34,344 bases of DNA, taken from an uncultured Acholeplasmataceae bacterium (GTDB lineage: Bacteria > Bacillota_I > Bacilli_A > RF39 > UBA660). The stretch is taken from assembly GCA_905203475.1 (NCBI GenBank), contig CAJKWD010000009.1, positions 1 through 34,344 of the forward strand. Direction: 5' to 3'. Both the position numbers and the translations under genes were made by a program. The first letter of the stretch is position 1, and each line of letters begins with the position of its first letter. The notes beneath the pieces were generated by a model. It did no database searches and was not told where the DNA came from. It saw only the letters and a list, made by a program, of their open reading frames with translations. Of the stretch, positions 7,183 through 15,643 are shown piece by piece.

Positions 7183-7796
7183 ACTGCTCCCCCTAAGTTA
7201 ATAATTTGATATAATTGCCATAACAGAAATATCAATATTAGCGATATTATTATATTATAAAATATATCTTTTTTCAAGAATGACGGGAGATGGCTCTTGA
7301 TTTTAGAAAGAATCCACCAAATGGCAAATCCAATAATTCCACCAACTACATTTAATAGAATGTCATCAACATCAAATACACGACCAATTAATAATTGCGT
7401 TGTTTCAATCGTACTAGAAATTAATAAACTCAGTAATAAAATAGAATATGGTTTTTTTAATTTTAAAAAGTATGAAACAAAGAAACCAAATGGAATAAAC
7501 ATTAACATATTACCAAGTACGTTACGAATAAATAATGAAGATGCAAAACGATAACGGAACATCTCTTTAAAAGGAATAAAATTAGAAGTTGACCATGTCA
7601 CATCTTGAAATGTTACAACATGGAACAAACATAAAATATAGATAATAAACATGAGAGCTAAAACATCTTTATAAAATACAATATGTTTATCGTACTTAAC
7701 AACATAAGTAATTCTCATCGAAATAATAATCATAGAAAAAATAAATATCATTGGCCAACTATTCTCAAATATATTTAGTACAGTTTCTTGTAACAT
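7179..7796 (-). CDS. VanZ-like family membrane protein
   Basis: A 205-residue membrane protein with five predicted hydrophobic helices. It has the VanZ-family features SNFIPF (near 81-86), NVLGNMLMFIPFGFF (near 103-117), an E-x-x-Q (ETTQLL) and DVDDILLNVVGGIIG. The family includes the teicoplanin-resistance protein VanZ, but most members have no known role; antibiotic resistance should not be assumed. It sits between yqfD and ybeY, where Bacillus has phoH and pgpH. AGGAAGTGAG precedes ATG 7796. Confidence 0.85.
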   Translation of the reverse strand: MLQETVLNIFENSWPMIFIFSMIIISMRITYVVKYDKHIVFYKDVLALMFIIYILCLFHVVTFQDVTWSTSNFIPFKEMFRYRFASSLFIRNVLGNMLMFIPFGFFVSYFLKLKKPYSILLLSLLISSTIETTQLLIGRVFDVDDILLNVVGGIIGFAIWWILSKIKSHLPSFLKKDIFYNIIISLILIFLLWQLYQIINLGGAV

Positions 7797-7809
7797 ATAC
7801 GCTCACTTC

Positions 7810-9012
7810 CTATTCTTGGGCGTTTTCTACATTATTTTCTTCCTCTTGTTCTTTTACTTCTCCATAAGCAGTAATGTCTTCATAAACAGTAAAAAACATG
7901 TCTACTACCATTTTACTATTTTTTTGCGTTGTTTTCAAAGTTTTTACATCAATTATTTTTTCTTTTTTTGTTAATTTTTCTTGCATTTTATCGATTCCTA
8001 GTTCTACCGCTTGTTGTACTGCTTCATTTTTTGTTAATATCTTGTCTGTTTTAATCACTTCTGTCTGTTCTTCTTTTTGAAAACGAATTGGTAAAACAAA
8101 GTGTTCCCATATCTTATCTACTTTACATTCTTTTTGACGAAATGGTTTAGAATTCAATAATTCAAAACGATGATTAAAATATTCAATGGTATATACTGTA
8201 TTCGTTCTTCCTGTCTTTTTTACATCATAATAATGATATGGTATTTCCACCTCTACTTCATACCATACTTCTCCAAATACCTTTCCTTTCGCACTGACTT
8301 TATTTTTAACCTCTTCATTTAATTTTATTTCTCCACTAATTATAATATCTCCAGCTTTTACATAATCATTATTTTTTCTGATAATTTCTCCTTGTGATGC
8401 TTCTACTCTTCTCACAATCGCATCTTTTTTAGCGACAATATGACGAATTTGTGTCGTTTTTTTCTTTTCTGGTAACTTTCTCATTTCTACACGAACAACA
8501 TATTTTGTTCCTACTGTTTCTATTTCCATCCATTCTATTTTATCTTGATTATTTTTAATAATATTTTTCTTAATTTGCTCTAACTCTTGATAACTTTTCT
8601 TCCACTGATAACGATGTATTCCTTCTTTTTCTAACTCTCTTTTTAAAAAACTTCGTACATCTTTATCTAAATAGACAATTTCTACTTGATAAATCATATT
8701 GGATAAAGCAATTAATACAGCAAGTCCCAAAAAGATACTAAAGAGTAATACGCGATTCTTTTTCCACTTCTTTTTGAAACGGTTTACTCCATAAGTATCT
8801 ATAATAGATATACGATAAATTGTCTTCAATTCCTTTAACTTATCATAATCTTTTTCATAAATCGTAATCAGTAATGTCTTGCGATCGATTTTGCTTACTT
8901 TTAATAATGATATTTTATGCGTAATCAATCTTTTTACAAATCGTTCTAAGTTTTTTCCTTCTACTCTTAATTGAACTCGATTTTGTCTTTCTAAAAAATT
9001 TCTAAAATTCAT
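7810..9012 (-). CDS. yqfD: Sporulation protein YqfD
   Basis: A 400-residue protein of the YqfD family (sporulation, mother-cell expressed in Bacillus; exact role unresolved). Residues about 1-85 form a cytoplasmic domain (NRVQLRVEGKNLERFVKRL), one membrane segment lies near 90-110 (VLLFSIFLGLAVLIALSN), and the rest is a large extracytoplasmic part with the conserved VVRVEMRKLP and an AKKDAIVRRVEASQGEIIRKN turn like a G5/LysM-type hinge. The ATG at 9012 follows AGGTGA, which is also the yqfC stop. A GTG three codons upstream lies within that site and is rejected. Confidence 0.9.
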   Translation of the reverse strand: MNFRNFLERQNRVQLRVEGKNLERFVKRLITHKISLLKVSKIDRKTLLITIYEKDYDKLKELKTIYRISIIDTYGVNRFKKKWKKNRVLLFSIFLGLAVLIALSNMIYQVEIVYLDKDVRSFLKRELEKEGIHRYQWKKSYQELEQIKKNIIKNNQDKIEWMEIETVGTKYVVRVEMRKLPEKKKTTQIRHIVAKKDAIVRRVEASQGEIIRKNNDYVKAGDIIISGEIKLNEEVKNKVSAKGKVFGEVWYEVEVEIPYHYYDVKKTGRTNTVYTIEYFNHRFELLNSKPFRQKECKVDKIWEHFVLPIRFQKEEQTEVIKTDKILTKNEAVQQAVELGIDKMQEKLTKKEKIIDVKTLKTTQKNSKMVVDMFFTVYEDITAYGEVKEQEEENNVENAQE

Positions 9013-9017
9013 TAGAA

Positions 9018-9257
9018 TCACCTAAATTCTATTTTTTCAAACTTTCCTTTAATCAATACCTCATCTTCTAAAAGCCTCGTAATAGTCAGATTTTTTCCCG
9101 TAATAACAATTCTATTTTGATCACTTAATATATCAATTCCAGTATCGCTAATCCGACTGATTTCTTTATAATTCACAATGTCAATTTGATCTTCATAACA
9201 GTGCATAGAAAATTCCGTTTCCAACAAATAAGAACGTATTTTTGAAATCATTTCCAT
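9018..9257 (-). CDS. yqfC: Sporulation protein YqfC (YabP/YqfC family)
   Basis: A 79-residue protein with the YabP/YqfC pattern: a short N-terminal helix, HCYEDQIDIVNYKEISRIS and the GKNLTITRLLEDEVLIKGKF end that matches the RGEDL.I..I...EI..EG motif. In Bacillus it is a sigma-E-dependent sporulation gene paired with yqfD. AGGTGG precedes ATG 9257; the stop overlaps the ribosome binding site of yqfD. It is the first gene of the long minus-strand operon and is divergent from murT. I see no convincing promoter on this strand in the 100-base gap. Confidence 0.87.
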   Translation of the reverse strand: MEMISKIRSYLLETEFSMHCYEDQIDIVNYKEISRISDTGIDILSDQNRIVITGKNLTITRLLEDEVLIKGKFEKIEFR

Positions 9258-9327
9258 AAAGTACCACCTATCACATTGTATGTTTTAAAGTCTTGTTTAT
9301 GTATCTCTTTTTATATCATAGAAATTT

Positions 9328-9336
9328 TGATATAAT
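9328..9336 (+). promoter_or_regulatory. Extended -10 promoter of murT-gatD
   Basis: TGATATAAT (9328-9336) gives a perfect -10 box with the TG extension. The -35 region (around 9308-9313, TTTTTA) is poor, as is common with extended -10 promoters. It lies 22 bases upstream of the murT start. Confidence 0.7.
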
Positions 9337-9357
9337 GGGAACAAGGGGGAGAAGCAT

Positions 9358-10698
9358 ATGAAACGTAGTATTCTCATTATTTTAGGAAAAGTAATTGCTT
9401 GGATTGGACAACGATTAGGTAGAGGTAGTACTCTTCCTGGGCAAATCGTTTTAAAATTTGATCCAGACATGTTAAAAAAATTAGAACTTCCACATAACAT
9501 TATTGCTGTCACTGGTTCTAGTGGAAAAGGTAGTATTACCAAAGTGATCGCTACCATTTTAAGACAGGATGGTTATACTGTAGCTCATAATGAATCCGGT
9601 TCCAACTTAGAAGCAGGAATTTTAACCATGTTATTAAATGAAGCAACCATTGGAGGAACAATTAAAGCAGATTATTTAGTATGTGAAGTAGATGAAAGAT
9701 ATACCAAATATGTCTTTCCAAAGATTCATCCTCAATATGTTGTTGTTACGAATATCACAAGAGACCAACCACCAAGACAGGGACACTTTGATAAAGTATT
9801 TACGGAAATTGAAAAAGCACTAGATAAAAATATGCATTTAATATTGAATGCCGATGATCCATATTTACAAAAATTCGAAAATCACGGTTGTAAGATTACT
9901 TATTATGGAATCGGGAAAAACAGATATTCTAGTACAACATCAAAGTATGAGAATTTAAATATTTCTCATTGTCCTATTTGTCACAAAAAATTACAATATC
10001 ATTACTATCAATTTGAAGCATTGGGAGATTATTATTGTAGCTGTAAGCAATTTCAAAGACCAACACCACAATACGAAGCTACTAGTTTAAATTTAGAAAA
10101 ATCGAAAATGACAATCAATAAGAAATACGAGATGTATTTAAAACCAACATTACTTTACAACGCTTATAATATGCTAGCATGTTATACACTACTCGCTTGT
10201 TTAGGTAAAAAGGAAAAACAAATTGCTGAACAACTTACTGAAATATCTAGACATGCCTCTAAAGAAAATTTCTTTACTGTTGGAAAACGTAACGTCCATG
10301 TTTTAAATAATAAGAATGAAAATAGTACAACATTTAACCAGTCAATTGCTTATACGACTCGTTTTAAAGAAGCAAAAACAATTGTCATTGGTTGGAAAGA
10401 AATTAGTAGAAGATATCAATATGATGATCTATCATGGTTATATGATATTGATTTTGAATTATTAAATCATCCTACTTTAGAAAAAGTAGTATGTGTTGGT
10501 ATTAATCGCTATGATATTGCTACAAGAATGAAATATGCAGGAATAAATGAGAAAAAAATCGTTGTTTTTGAAACATTAGAAGACGCCATATTTTATTTGA
10601 ATCATAAAACAAAAGAAGATATATTTGCTATATTAAATTTCGATTATGTAAAACCATTTTCCAATCTCATGAAAGGAAGTGATCAACATGGAAATTAA
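9358..10698 (+). CDS. murT: Lipid II isoglutaminyl synthase, Mur ligase-like subunit MurT
   Basis: MurT with GatD amidates the alpha-carboxyl of D-Glu in lipid II in Gram-positives, using ATP. The 446-residue protein has a Mur-ligase core: P-loop GSSGKGS (53-59, K57), NESGSNLEAG (78-87), EVDERY and the TNITRDQPPR block (131-140), NADDP (164-168), a zinc-like Cys insert (C205, C208, C227, C229) and a C-terminal DUF1727 domain with DDLSWLYDID (356-365), which holds the Asp proposed in Staphylococcus aureus MurT to complete the GatD site. Oddities: the P-loop has GKGS rather than GKTS/GKTT, and the second Cys pair is C-x-C rather than C-x-x-C. It overlaps gatD by 11 bases. Confidence 0.93.
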   Translation: MKRSILIILGKVIAWIGQRLGRGSTLPGQIVLKFDPDMLKKLELPHNIIAVTGSSGKGSITKVIATILRQDGYTVAHNESGSNLEAGILTMLLNEATIGGTIKADYLVCEVDERYTKYVFPKIHPQYVVVTNITRDQPPRQGHFDKVFTEIEKALDKNMHLILNADDPYLQKFENHGCKITYYGIGKNRYSSTTSKYENLNISHCPICHKKLQYHYYQFEALGDYYCSCKQFQRPTPQYEATSLNLEKSKMTINKKYEMYLKPTLLYNAYNMLACYTLLACLGKKEKQIAEQLTEISRHASKENFFTVGKRNVHVLNNKNENSTTFNQSIAYTTRFKEAKTIVIGWKEISRRYQYDDLSWLYDIDFELLNHPTLEKVVCVGINRYDIATRMKYAGINEKKIVVFETLEDAIFYLNHKTKEDIFAILNFDYVKPFSNLMKGSDQHGN

Positions 10699-11434
10699 AA
10701 TCGCTCACCTTTATTATGATTTGATGAATTTATATGGAGAAAATGGAAATATTAAGGCATTAAAAAAACAATTAGAAGAACAAAATACTTCTGTGAAGGT
10801 TTTATCACTGACAATCGATGATGAATTAAATTTTAATGAATACGATATGGTGTATATTGGAGCTGGAACAGAAGAAAATCAAAAACTGGTTGTAAAACAT
10901 TTATTAAAATATAAAAATGAAATTGAGACAGTAATTCACCAAAATAAATTATTTTTAATTACAGGAAATGCAATCGAATTATTTGGAAGATACATTTTAA
11001 CAACCGACAAGAAAAAAATAAAAGGGTTAAATATATTCCCTTATTTTGCAAAACAAGAAAACTTCCGTATTGCTGATGAAGCATTATTCCAATGTGATTT
11101 GGTAAAAGAACCTATTCTAGGTTTTCAAAACCAAAACAGTGTTATGAGAGAAAATAAGAATCCCCTATTCCATGTTTTAAAAGGAACAGGATCTTATCCA
11201 AATTCTAAGAAAGAAGGAATTCACGAATATGAATTTTATGGAACTTATTTAATTGGTCCATTATTAATCCGTAATCCAGAATTATTAAAATACTTTGTTA
11301 AAAAAATCATTCTTTCTAAAGAACCAAATTTCAAATTCAAAAACTTTTCTCTACAATTAGAGAAAAAAGCACATGATACTTTTATGGAAAACTACTATAA
11401 AGAATTTATCGAAGAAAAAAAGACATCCAAATAA
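10688..11434 (+). CDS. gatD: GatD-like subunit of lipid II amidation complex, catalytic residues missing
   Basis: The protein aligns along its length with GatD, a class I glutamine amidotransferase-like glutaminase that feeds ammonia to MurT. Family features are clear: HLYYDLMNLYGENGNI at the N-terminus, MVYIGAGTEENQ (54-65), KKEGIHEYEFYGTYL (174-188) and GPLLIRNPEL. However, the nucleophile loop, usually ICGGYQxLG, reads ITGNAIELFG (91-100) with no Cys, the catalytic His of the usual TYLHGP is Ile189 (TYLIGP), and NHGG is NQNS (148-151). The only Cys is C136. The glutaminase is therefore predicted dead. ATG 10688 follows AAGGAAGTG; a GTG three codons upstream is rejected. Length 248 residues, normal. 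Confidence 0.88.
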   Translation: MEIKIAHLYYDLMNLYGENGNIKALKKQLEEQNTSVKVLSLTIDDELNFNEYDMVYIGAGTEENQKLVVKHLLKYKNEIETVIHQNKLFLITGNAIELFGRYILTTDKKKIKGLNIFPYFAKQENFRIADEALFQCDLVKEPILGFQNQNSVMRENKNPLFHVLKGTGSYPNSKKEGIHEYEFYGTYLIGPLLIRNPELLKYFVKKIILSKEPNFKFKNFSLQLEKKAHDTFMENYYKEFIEEKKTSK

Positions 11435-11453
11435 TGGGTGTCTTTTATTTTTT
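11418..11453. terminator. Bidirectional terminator between gatD and the 120-residue gene
   Basis: An 11-bp stem with one G-U pair (arms 11418-11428 and 11436-11446) has T-runs on both strands and serves the two convergent genes. The gatD stop codon sits in the loop. Confidence 0.85.
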
Positions 11454-11807
11454 CTTCCTTTCTTTTTCAACACACTGTTTCCACATTTGCAAAAATTCTC
11501 CGTGCCAAATATCAATTTCTTCAATATATGTAGTATCGATTGCTAAACATGCAAACTTTAAATCAGTAATGAGTGAATCAACTTGTTTTAATTCATTACA
11601 ATCTATTTTAGTTAAATCATGATGATTATAATAAATACCAATCCAATGTTTTACAATATTGAATAATTGATGATATTCATTCCAATATGTTTGATATGGT
11701 TGATACTGCATAGCAATCATAATTGGCAAAATAAAACGTTGAAACATATAATCAATATTTTGTTCTGTTGGTTTTGTTTCATATGTAAACATATATTTTT
11801 CGTTCAT
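11445..11807 (-). CDS. Hypothetical protein, 120 residues
   Basis: Not recognised. It is a soluble, helical, aromatic-rich protein (many Tyr, Trp and Gln, such as MQYQPYQTYWNEYHQ at about 33-47) with a basic end (EKERKKK) and no signal peptide or membrane segment. AGGTGG lies four bases before ATG 11807, and a good promoter lies upstream. It stands alone between two terminators. Confidence 0.78.
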   Translation of the reverse strand: MNEKYMFTYETKPTEQNIDYMFQRFILPIMIAMQYQPYQTYWNEYHQLFNIVKHWIGIYYNHHDLTKIDCNELKQVDSLITDLKFACLAIDTTYIEEIDIWHGEFLQMWKQCVEKERKKK

Positions 11808-11829
11808 AAAACCACCTCTATTTGCAAAC

Positions 11830-11858
11830 AGAATACCATTTTAAAAATTAAACGTCAA
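11830..11858 (-). promoter_or_regulatory. Promoter of the 120-residue hypothetical gene
   Basis: TTGACG (11858-11853), a 17-base spacer and TATTCT (11835-11830) with TGG before the -10 box. It starts right after the pheT terminator. Confidence 0.72.
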
Positions 11859-11860
11859 TA

Positions 11861-11883
11861 AAAAACACCAATTAAATTGGTGT
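11861..11883 (-). terminator. pheT terminator
   Basis: ACACCAAT-TTA-ATTGGTGT hairpin followed by six T on the minus strand, just after the pheT stop. Confidence 0.87.
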
Positions 11884-11888
11884 CTCTA

Positions 11889-14276
11889 TTACTTATCTCT
11901 TACTTTCGCATTTAATTTAGATTCTACTTCATCAATCATTTTATTAAATACTTTCATAACTTCTTCATCAGTTAATGTCTTTGTAGTATCTTCAAATGTA
12001 ATAGAATATGCGATTGATTTTTCATTCTCACCTACGTTTTCTCCAGTATATACATCGAATACATCAATATTTGTTACCATACGTCCACCTGTATGTTTTA
12101 AAATATCCATGATTGCTTTAGAAGTTACTTGTTTATCTACAATGAATGCGACATCTTTATGAATAGCTGGATATTTAGATACTTCTTTGTATTTTACCAT
12201 ACGTACTTTATGAGACATAATCTTTAATAAATCTAATTCAAATACATATACTTCTTTTTTACATTCTGTAGGATGTACTTGACCAAAGTATCCGACAACT
12301 TCACGATCGATTAATAATGCACAACTTCTTCCCGGATGGAATTCTTTTGGTAAATTGTTTGTATTAAATGAATAACGATTATTTAATCCTAAGTATTTCA
12401 TAATATTTTCAATGATACCTTTTACATAGTAGAAATCTACTACGATTTTTTCTTGTTGCCATAAATTGTTTGTTCCAATTCCATATAATAATCCTGAAAT
12501 CATAGGTTTTTCTATATATTCATCATTTTCTTTATAGTAAATATTTCCTGATTCATAGATTGCAACATTCTTCTGATTTCTACTAATGTTGTATTCCCAT
12601 ACATTTAATAAAGAAGGAATTAAACTCTTACGTAAATATTTTCTATCTTCTGTAAGTGGATCTAATAATACAATATCTTCATTTTGATAGTTCGTATATT
12701 TATTGGCATCTTCTTTTTTAACAAGTGAATATGTAATTACTTCTGTTAATCCTAATCCTTGTAAACGATGACGTAATTCTTTTGTTAATAATTCTTTTTT
12801 AGAGTAACTTCCCTCTTTTGATTCTAATACAGGTAGTTTTCCCACAACATGTTCATAACCATAGATTCTACCTACTTCTTCAATTAAATCTTCTTTGATA
12901 TTGACATCTAATCTTCTAGTAGGTACAAATACTTTTAATGTTTCACTTTCTTCTTGTACTTTGAATCCTAAACGAGTAAATACATCGATTACTTCTTCTT
13001 TCGTTAATGTCATACCAAGTACAGCATTAATCTTTTCTAATGTAATATCTATTTCTTTATCTTCTTTACTTGTTGTATCGTGTGTTAAGATTCCATCATA
13101 TACTTTTCCATTGGCATATTTTTCTAGTAAATAACAAGCTCTATTTAATGCTTCTTTACATCTATTTGGATCGATTCCTTTTTCATATCTACTAGATGCT
13201 TCACTACGTAAGATTGTTTTAGCTGTATAACGAATATGAATTGGTTCAAAGATAGCTGATTCTACGAAAATATTTTTCGTATCCATTTCTACTTCTGTAG
13301 AAAGGCCTCCCATAACACCAGCAAGAGCTACTGCTTCTTTTTCATTGGCAATTACGATATCACTTGCCTTTAGTGTCCTTTCTTGACCATCTAATGTTTT
13401 TAATGTTTCATCTTCATGAGCCATACGAACAATTACTTTATCTCCAAGACGATCTTTATCAAAGAAATGAAGTGGTTGTCCATACTCTAACATGACATAG
13501 TTACTAATATCTACAACATTGTTAATAGAACGAATACCACTTGCCATAAGACGTTCTTTCATCCATTCTGGACTATCTTTAATCACAACATCTTTAACAA
13601 TTTTACCTAAGTAAATTGGACAATTTTCAGTTTGAACATCAATCGTCATACAATCATTTACATTTTCTTTTAATACATTAGGTGTATTTTCTGGATATGT
13701 CACAGGACGATGATAGAGTGCTCCTACTTCATGAGCCATACCTAAAATACTTAGTAAATCACCACGGTTAGCAGTTAATTCAAAGTCAATCACTTCATCA
13801 TCATATCCCATATAATGAATTGCATCTTCTCCAACTGGAGCATCATCTGGAAGAACATGAATTCCTTGTTTTTCTTCTTCGCTAATATATTTTGATTCAA
13901 TTCCTAATTCTTCTAGAGCACAACACATTCCATTTGAATCCATACCAGCTAATTTTGCTTTTTTTATTTCTATTCCATTTGGTAATTTCGCACCTATTTT
14001 AGCTACTGGAACTTTAATTCCTTGTCTCATATTAGGAGCACCACATAAGATTTGTACAACTTCATCTCCTAAATCCACTTTACAGATATGAAGTTTCTTA
14101 CTTTCAGGATGCATTTCACATTCTAAGACATGACCTACTACAATACCAGTAGCTTCACTGACTTTTGTAACACTTTCATACTCATTTCCAGCAAGTACCA
14201 TTTTATTAGCTACTTCATTGAAGTCTAAGTCGTCTACTTTGATATAGTCATTTAAAAAACTTTTACTTACACGCAT
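11889..14276 (-). CDS. pheT: Phenylalanyl-tRNA synthetase beta subunit
   Basis: The large subunit of the alpha2-beta2 enzyme that charges tRNA-Phe. The 795 residues have the bacterial domain order: N-terminal B1 (MRVSKSFLNDYI), an EMAP-II-like tRNA-binding domain (about 40-150, with KLHICKVDLGDEVVQILCGA), B3/B4 editing domain (about 210-380, with SINNVVDISNYVMLEYGQPLHF split over two strands), B5 (about 405-475), the catalytic-like B6/B7 and a C-terminal FDX-ACB anticodon domain (KYPAIHKDVAFIVDKQV onward). It starts one base after the pheS stop; GGAGGAG inside the end of pheS is its ribosome binding site. The length is normal. Confidence 0.97.
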   Translation of the reverse strand: MRVSKSFLNDYIKVDDLDFNEVANKMVLAGNEYESVTKVSEATGIVVGHVLECEMHPESKKLHICKVDLGDEVVQILCGAPNMRQGIKVPVAKIGAKLPNGIEIKKAKLAGMDSNGMCCALEELGIESKYISEEEKQGIHVLPDDAPVGEDAIHYMGYDDEVIDFELTANRGDLLSILGMAHEVGALYHRPVTYPENTPNVLKENVNDCMTIDVQTENCPIYLGKIVKDVVIKDSPEWMKERLMASGIRSINNVVDISNYVMLEYGQPLHFFDKDRLGDKVIVRMAHEDETLKTLDGQERTLKASDIVIANEKEAVALAGVMGGLSTEVEMDTKNIFVESAIFEPIHIRYTAKTILRSEASSRYEKGIDPNRCKEALNRACYLLEKYANGKVYDGILTHDTTSKEDKEIDITLEKINAVLGMTLTKEEVIDVFTRLGFKVQEESETLKVFVPTRRLDVNIKEDLIEEVGRIYGYEHVVGKLPVLESKEGSYSKKELLTKELRHRLQGLGLTEVITYSLVKKEDANKYTNYQNEDIVLLDPLTEDRKYLRKSLIPSLLNVWEYNISRNQKNVAIYESGNIYYKENDEYIEKPMISGLLYGIGTNNLWQQEKIVVDFYYVKGIIENIMKYLGLNNRYSFNTNNLPKEFHPGRSCALLIDREVVGYFGQVHPTECKKEVYVFELDLLKIMSHKVRMVKYKEVSKYPAIHKDVAFIVDKQVTSKAIMDILKHTGGRMVTNIDVFDVYTGENVGENEKSIAYSITFEDTTKTLTDEEVMKVFNKMIDEVESKLNAKVRDK

Positions 14277-14277
14277 C

Positions 14278-15324
14278 TTATTCTCCTCCTTCTACACGGT
14301 TGAAATCATTTAAGAATCGAAGATCATTGGTATAGAAACTACGAATATCTGTAATTCCATATTTTAACATTGCAATTCTTTCTGGTCCCATACCAAATGC
14401 GAAACCAGTATACTTTTCAGGATCATATCCATTATCTCTTAGTACATTTGGATGTACCATTCCACTACCTAGTATTTCTATCCATCCTGTTCCTTTACAT
14501 AGAGGACAACCTTTTCCTCCACATTTGAAACATGATACATCTACTTCTAAAGATGGTTCTGTAAATGGGAAGAAACTTGGACGAAGACGAATTTCACGAT
14601 CTTCTCCAAACATTGTTTTAGCAAGGATTTCTAATGTTCCTTTTAAATCAGCAAGAGAGATATTCTCATCGACTACTAATCCTTCAATTTGATGGAATTG
14701 ATGTGAATGAGTTGCGTCGTCATTATCTCTACGATATGTTTTACCAGGGCAGATAACACGAATTGGTTTCTTTTCTTTATTTGCTTCCATCGTTCTTGCT
14801 TGAACTGGAGATGTTTGTGTACGAAGCAATACTTCATCTGTAATATAGAAACTATCTTGACTATCTCTAGCAGGATGTCCTTTTGGTAAATTTAAAAGTT
14901 CAAAGTTATATAAATCTAACTCTACTTCTGGTCCTTCTACAACATCATATCCCATAGATACGAATAAATCTTCTACCTCATTAATAATTTTTGTAATTGG
15001 GTGTACTCCTCCGACAGTAAGTTCTGTACTAGGAAGTGTAATATCAATTGTTTCTTTCTTTAAACGTTCTTCTAACTCTTTTTGTTCTAATTCTTGTTTT
15101 TTTGTCTCCAATAAATGACTTACTTCTGTTTTCAAAGTATTTAAAGAACGTCCAAATTCTTTTTTCTCCTCAATCGATAAATTTCCCATCTTACTACTAA
15201 GACTTTGAATTGGACCTTTTTTACCTAAATATTCTACACGAATATCATTTAATTCTTTGGTGCTAGTTGTTTGATTTACTTTACTTTCAATTTCTTCTTT
15301 TAATGTATTTAATTCTTCTATCAT
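14278..15324 (-). CDS. pheS: Phenylalanyl-tRNA synthetase alpha subunit
   Basis: The catalytic subunit, 348 residues. An N-terminal coiled coil (about 1-85) is followed by the class II core: HPITKIINEVEDLFVSMGYD, motif 2 PGKTYRRDNDDATHSHQFHQ (about 193-212), FTEPSLEVDVSC, a small Cys cluster (CFKCGGKGCPLC) and motif 3 GFAFGMGPERIAMLKYGI. I chose ATG 15324 because AGGAGG lies six bases upstream; the frame stays open 12 codons further, but without a site and into the T-box terminator. Operon pheS-pheT under a phenylalanine T-box. Confidence 0.97.
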   Translation of the reverse strand: MIEELNTLKEEIESKVNQTTSTKELNDIRVEYLGKKGPIQSLSSKMGNLSIEEKKEFGRSLNTLKTEVSHLLETKKQELEQKELEERLKKETIDITLPSTELTVGGVHPITKIINEVEDLFVSMGYDVVEGPEVELDLYNFELLNLPKGHPARDSQDSFYITDEVLLRTQTSPVQARTMEANKEKKPIRVICPGKTYRRDNDDATHSHQFHQIEGLVVDENISLADLKGTLEILAKTMFGEDREIRLRPSFFPFTEPSLEVDVSCFKCGGKGCPLCKGTGWIEILGSGMVHPNVLRDNGYDPEKYTGFAFGMGPERIAMLKYGITDIRSFYTNDLRFLNDFNRVEGGE

Positions 15325-15339
15325 ATTGTTCCTCCTATT

Positions 15340-15574
15340 CTTTACAAAGAAAAAAGTCACATCCTAGATAAGGACGTGACAATACGTGGTACCACCTTAA
15401 TTTATAGCTAAAAGCTACCTCATAGACTATAACGCATCACCGATATATATTTTCTTATATACAGCTCCAAAGACGAATTCATAACGCTTTTTTATCTACT
15501 TCCCACCAACCGTAGACTCTCTTCTAAAAAGGTGAGTTACTACTACTTCTTTTTCTTTGCTTTTTTTGTAAACT
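15340..15574 (-). promoter_or_regulatory. T-box riboswitch for pheST, specifier TTC (Phe)
   Basis: The leader has the T-box core AAGGTGGTACCACG (about 15399-15386) and a terminator GTCACGTCCT-TATCT-AGGATGTGAC (15380-15356) followed by T. In stem I the helix CAAAGA/TCTTTG below and GTAAC/GTTAT above frame a loop whose 3' strand reads GAATTCG. TTC (15477-15475) is in the specifier position, agreeing with phenylalanine. Uncharged tRNA-Phe should favour read-through. Confidence 0.93.
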
Positions 15575-15580
15575 AATTAG

Positions 15581-15608
15581 ATTATACCATAATTCCTTTT
15601 AAATTCAA
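15581..15608 (-). promoter_or_regulatory. Promoter of the pheST T-box transcript
   Basis: TTGAAT (15608-15603), a 16-base spacer and TATAAT (15586-15581), with TGG before the -10 (extended -10). Confidence 0.85.
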
Positions 15609-15617
15609 GTATATTTT

Positions 15618-15641
15618 AAAAAAAGTATTCAACTTGAATAC
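15618..15641 (-). terminator. Terminator of the pilin-like pair
   Basis: GTATTC-AAGTT-GAATAC stem-loop followed by seven T on the minus strand, directly after the second pilin gene. Confidence 0.8.
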
Positions 15642-15643
15642 CT

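Noticed and set aside
7179..7796. Glycopeptide resistance cluster (VanZ plus VanY)
   Set aside because: The VanZ-like and VanY-type genes are far apart, and no vanH, vanA/B, vanX or vanRS is present; both families are common housekeeping genes.
9297..9557. Minus-strand frame over the murT start
   Set aside because: Overlaps the murT promoter and P-loop coding region and has no ribosome binding site.
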